In this document: piece after piece, positions 59,598 to 64,000 of the stretch
How the letters are laid out: every line of letters begins with the position of its first letter
Position numbering within the stretch: position 1 is the first letter of the stretch
NCBI GenBank assembly: GCA_964007475.1
Contig: OZ023273.1
Span: forward strand, 70,185,430 to 70,249,429
DNA: 64,000 nucleotides
Direction: 5' to 3'
Origin: Hybos culiciformis
Taxonomy: Eukaryota; Arthropoda; Insecta; Diptera; Hybotidae
The notes under the pieces: model-generated
The model's input: the letters and a program-made list of their open reading frames with translations, nothing else
Told to the model about the DNA's origin: nothing
The model's database searches: none
Position numbers and translations under genes: made by a program

Positions 59598-62500
59598 CAA
59601 AAATTTTACTTTCGCTGATTTTTTTGTAAATAAATTTTAAATTTTACTTCATCATTCTCAGACTTTTTATACTTTTTTTTTTCTATATTATTTCTTGCTT
59701 ATTTTTAATCCCTAAAATGGTTAGGCAGTTACAATATGGTTATAAATTTTTTATTTTTTATTTTTTTTTTTTGCGAAACAACCAGCAGTAGCTTTAACAG
59801 CAGCGTATAAAAATTAAATGGATCATATTATTATTATTATTATGTTTGTTTATTGTTTTTTAATATTTTTAAAGTCTGCGAAAAATATAACTAAGAAATA
59901 TGTTTTTAATACGAAACGGCGTTAAGCTTACAAAAAAAAATAAACATAATTATAGGAGTTACCTGCGCTGTGAAGGCAAGACCATGATTTAAGTTTTCTG
60001 AATAATAAAATTTGTTATATATTTTGGTTGCTTTTTTTGCAATAAAAATATCATCATAATGAAAAAAAAAAATATTTGTTTACATAAAATTAAAATTAAA
60101 AAAAAAAAAACTTATTACTTTAATTATTTGTTGATTTTTTGTTTAAAAAGTAATAAAGAGAAATATTTCAGAACCATGTGATTTGGTTGTTTCAGTAGAC
60201 TAGGGTTATGTACATAAATAAGGTTCATGTGTTCACGGATATTTTTTTTCTAAAAATTTGAGATTTGTCAACCCATAATGGCCACTTGCATCCATATTTA
60301 ATAAAATTAATTTACGTAAATCTATAATAACAATAACCTATAATAACAAAGGTCTTTTTTTACAACAAAACAAAATTTTTTTAATATTTTAATTTACAAT
60401 TTCGCAAAAATGCTAAAATAAACTTAACTACTTAACAATATAATTAAATGATGATTATTAATGTTGATTATTTATAAATGACCAATGCTTAAATAAAATA
60501 CACATTATTTTTTAAAACTTTATATTTTTTCCGGAAATTCTAATTTATAAATTTTATTTATTTAAACAAAACTGATTAAAAACTTATTTACTCATTTAAA
60601 AATAGTTTTTAGTTATCTATATAGAGACTTTAATAATATAAATAAATGAAAGTTAAGCTTTATTTAATCAATTTGTGTACGAAAAAAAATGAAAAACAAA
60701 ATACTTACTTGTTATGCACGAACAAATTATAAATAAACATTAATTTAATTGAAATAAAAAGTAAGAGTCCGAAAATTATTTTTATTTTTATTTTCTTTCA
60801 TCTTACCTATAAACAGCAATAACGAAAAATATATTGTAAATGTGGTTAAATTTTTTCTTGCTCTTCCTCGAAGTTTAATTTTATTTATAAATATTTTTGT
60901 GAATGAAATTTTTTTTTCAAGAACTTGATTTCATAATGTCATTTAACTACATAATAATGGATATCTTAAAATCACAGATTGAAATTTTGGGAACGAAATT
61001 TAAGTCTGTTCTCTGGAATTCTATATAGTTACCTGAAATTTTGTATCCTAAAAATTTTTCATTCATTATACTGAATTTTAAAATATAGTTTTTCCAATAT
61101 CCTGTGTTTTCAAACTGTTTTGAAATTATTTTTAGACTTTCAAATATCCTTCTTCTTGAGGAAGATAATGATTCAATGTTAACTAAAAAAACAAACACCA
61201 GAATATTTATTTTAATAAATTTAATAAAAATCAAACAAATTTACCCCAAAAACAAATATTATTCAATTTATTTTCAAATAATTTAAACATTATCATTGAT
61301 CTTTTCTTGGAAATTCGGACATATATTAAACAAAATTTAAATATATTAAATCATATATATTAGGAACACATGTAGGAACGATTTTAACTCTTTCAATCAA
61401 TTCAGTTGATTGTCCACCATTTTTAAACAACAACATTTTAGAAAATATAATTTTAAAGTACAGAATTCTTATTTACACAATTTAAAAAAGTACTATTTGG
61501 AATTTAATACTGCATACATTAATCGTCAATCATTAATCAACGGAATGATAACCAATAGACTTAAAAAAGTGTGCCAAAAAACGTATATTCTATACAGCTC
61601 AATTTGATTTTCTTCAATTGAATATAATATATAAATCAATTTATCTTCTAATTAAACCGATCTTGTGCAATTTACCAATTATTAAAAATAAAAATGTCTA
61701 CTGAAATAAAAATTGGAATGTTTTTATTTAATGGATAATATAAAAACAAATAAAAACTACATATATAACGTTTTTTTGCATATAAAGAAATTAAATTGGC
61801 AATATCATTAAATAAAATGACCTGAATTTATTCAAACTTATTGTAAATATTTCTGATACAAACATTCAATAACAATCATGTTAAGCCGAAATTCAACATT
61901 TCTTAAGATGTAACGGTTTAATTTTATTAACTTTTGGCAATTGGAATTTACCAAATATAGATTTTTAAAAGTAAAATTTACGCAGACAACTTTTTTAATG
62001 GTTTACTTTAAAAATGTTTAAATATAAAAATTAAAGAATTAAAAAAAAAAACAAGTCAGAAAATTTTATTTTTATATTTTTTTTTAATTAAAAGGTTTAT
62101 TTCAATAACGATCATTAACCTTTTATAAATCAATTTTGTTTTTTGTCCATCGTAAATAAGTTGATCAAAGTGTCAAAAATAATGAAAATATATAATTTAT
62201 TGATTTGAAAATTTGAAAAGTGAAAAGATCGTTCGTTGTCGTCGAAATATGTGAATAATGCTATACTTAATTGTATATATACTGTTACTTTCATTCATTA
62301 TGTTTTTTTCATTTAAAAGTTATTTATTATGTTTTTGATTTTTAACTTTTTAAATATTTGATTTTATGAATGAGTTTCAGGTTGTCCCGAAATAACATTT
62401 TATTTTCAGGTATATATTGAGACTTTTTTTTTTATGAATAGTGAAGGCGAAAATCAAGTTAGGATACGTACGAAAATGATTTTCTAAGTTTATTGTTTCT

Positions 62501-64000
62501 TTTGGGTAGAATCAAAGATTTCTTATTTTTCAAACATAGATATTCTCGAAATCCGATCCGTGATAATCAAACTAATAAAGATTGTTGAACAACTTCTTAA
62601 TACATATTATAATCAGCTCCAGAATAACAAAGAAATCCATTGGCTGCAGTAAAAATTTAAGATTATTGTATAATCAGTATAATTATGTTAAAATTTTTCA
62701 AAAATTATTGTTTTGGTTTAATTTAAAAGTTTAAAGTTACAAATGACATTTCATTCTTAGAATTTTTGACACATTCTTTGTTCTATAAAAAAATGTTTAA
62801 AGAATATTTTTCCATTTCTCATGAAATTCAGTATAGTTGTTAGAGGCTTTCTCGTTAACCCTTCTTTTTTAACAGAAGAGTTCGCATACGAACGTAGTTG
62901 ATAATCACTCATACCCCAATTTAAGTCAAAAAATTTCTTAATAATACAATTCTTGTACATTTAAATATTTAATTTTTATTTTTTTTATTTTCTTTAATAA
63001 ATTTAAAACTATAATATAATTTTTTTTATTATTTAAGATCGAAAAATAACTTGAAGGCTAACTGCATTGCAATTTAATTGCAATTGCACTTTAATCAAAA
63101 AACTTACAAGAATCAAACTGTATATTTAAAAAAAAAATAAAAATATTCTTGGTCTTTTAAAAATGACCTTAAAAATTCCTTTTCTTTTATCACATTTGAT
63201 TACTAAAAATTTAATACATTTTTTTTAACATAACGAACGAAAACATAAATTTTTTGTAGGCATATTTTGAAAATATTTATTTTTTAATATGTTGTGAATT
63301 AATATTAAGTTCATTACACTTTTTTCAGTTTAAGTTCACATGATGATGGCAGACAGCTTAATATATTTTATAATATTGCTTTTAGCGATAAAATGTAATT
63401 ATTATAATGTTATAATACGCTATATTCTATATATTTGAAATAGGAAAAAGATAGAAGTTAATGAATTAATCAGAAAACTTTTAAATATGTCATAAAACAT
63501 TTAAATAAAATTTTTCTTACAAAAATTTTTGACAATTTATTTAAGGAAATAGACCTATATCTTATCCTATTGAAGTAAACTAATAATAAAAAAGATTCTA
63601 ATTTAAAACAAGCCAACAAGTCATTGACTGTGATTATAAAATTACCTATTTTAATCAAACATTATTTACGATAACAAAAAACCAAATATAATTGAACTTT
63701 AATAATAATTGAAATAAAGCATAATACATTGTTTATTTATATTGTTAAATTATATATTAATATAAATAACTTTGTTTAATACTTGTTTTAAACTTGAACT
63801 ATATTTTTATTATTATTTCAATATTTAATTAGAAAGACTTATTAAAAAGTCATGGTCATATTATCGTTTGATTTATAACGCTGCTTGGAAAGTTTTAGCC
63901 AACTTACTTTGTACTACCTATTATGTCAATAATCCATTGTGATTAAGAAAATAATAATTAGAAGAAAATTTAAATAGATAAGTTCATATTTTAAGTACTC
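59598..64000. other. AT-rich intergenic DNA, right edge
   Basis: Two GC-richer islets at 59774-59812 and 59957-59995 have coding-like short frames beside splice-like signals, described as a finding. Strong - strand donor-like strings occur at about 60709 (GTAAGTAT) and 60806 (GTAAGATG). ORFs at 60947-61234 (-, starts TTG), 61410-61607 (+), 62757-62960 (-) and 63470-63658 (-) have no recognisable domain and are left unannotated. Confidence 0.45.

Noticed and set aside
60947..61234. 95-codon - strand ORF with a hydrophobic start resembling a signal peptide
   Set aside because: The start is TTG, the hydrophobic segment is what A/T-rich DNA encodes by chance, and no promoter or splice structure supports it. 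It would be worth a homology search but is not annotated.
1..64000. CRISPR arrays, operons, ribosome-binding sites and prophage genes
   Set aside because: The sequence is eukaryotic; the tandem repeats lack spacer structure and belong to transposons or microsatellites.

Overview
This window is animal nuclear DNA, most likely from an insect. By eye it is roughly four-fifths A+T. It has no bacterial-style gene packing, GT-AG introns can be seen, and the mobile elements are of kinds common in insects: hAT, Helitron and Tc1-like non-autonomous DNA elements and a non-LTR retrotransposon. I cannot name the species. Nearly all of the sequence is intron or intergenic DNA. I found no tRNA, rRNA, CRISPR array or operon.

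The one secure protein-coding exon is on the + strand at 27297-28489. It encodes 397 codons of a Ser/Asn/Gln-rich, probably disordered protein I do not recognise, and it ends at a textbook AAG|GTAAGA donor in phase 2. A second exon at 52823-52928 has a good acceptor, matches phase 2, stays open for 34 codons to a stop and is followed by AATAAA signals. Together they give a 432-residue protein interrupted by a 24.3-kb intron. Inside that intron, at 49935/49936, a strong acceptor abuts a GTATGT donor, which is the signature of a recursive splice site. A second, more tentative gene lies at about 22.93-23.29 kb: TATA box, ATG at the end of exon 1, a 63-nt intron, a 31-codon ORF and AATAAA.

Layout: 0-22.6 kb is intergenic DNA with mobile elements. 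These are a hAT MITE with a perfect 8-bp target duplication (287-971), a related copy (17172-17742), a Helitron fragment (5026-6390) split by a second hAT MITE (5457-6172), a TAA-flanked MITE (7407-7839), a perfect 33-bp hairpin (8067-8149) and a dead non-LTR retrotransposon 3' end (21570-22625). From 22.9 to 23.3 kb is the candidate small gene. From 27.3 to 53.2 kb is the long-intron gene, whose intron holds two copies of a 0.3-kb MITE, a 1.28-kb terminal-inverted-repeat element with a decayed basic ORF, a 1.34-kb Helitron with a tandem array, two near-perfect palindromes, a fold-back repeat and a 0.5-kb MITE-like unit. From 53.2 to 64 kb is AT-rich sequence with a few GC-richer islets but no supported gene.

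The main points of interest are the recursive splice site and long-intron gene model, the candidate small-peptide gene, the nested transposons with clean target duplications, and several long inverted repeats in transcribed intron that could form double-stranded RNA.
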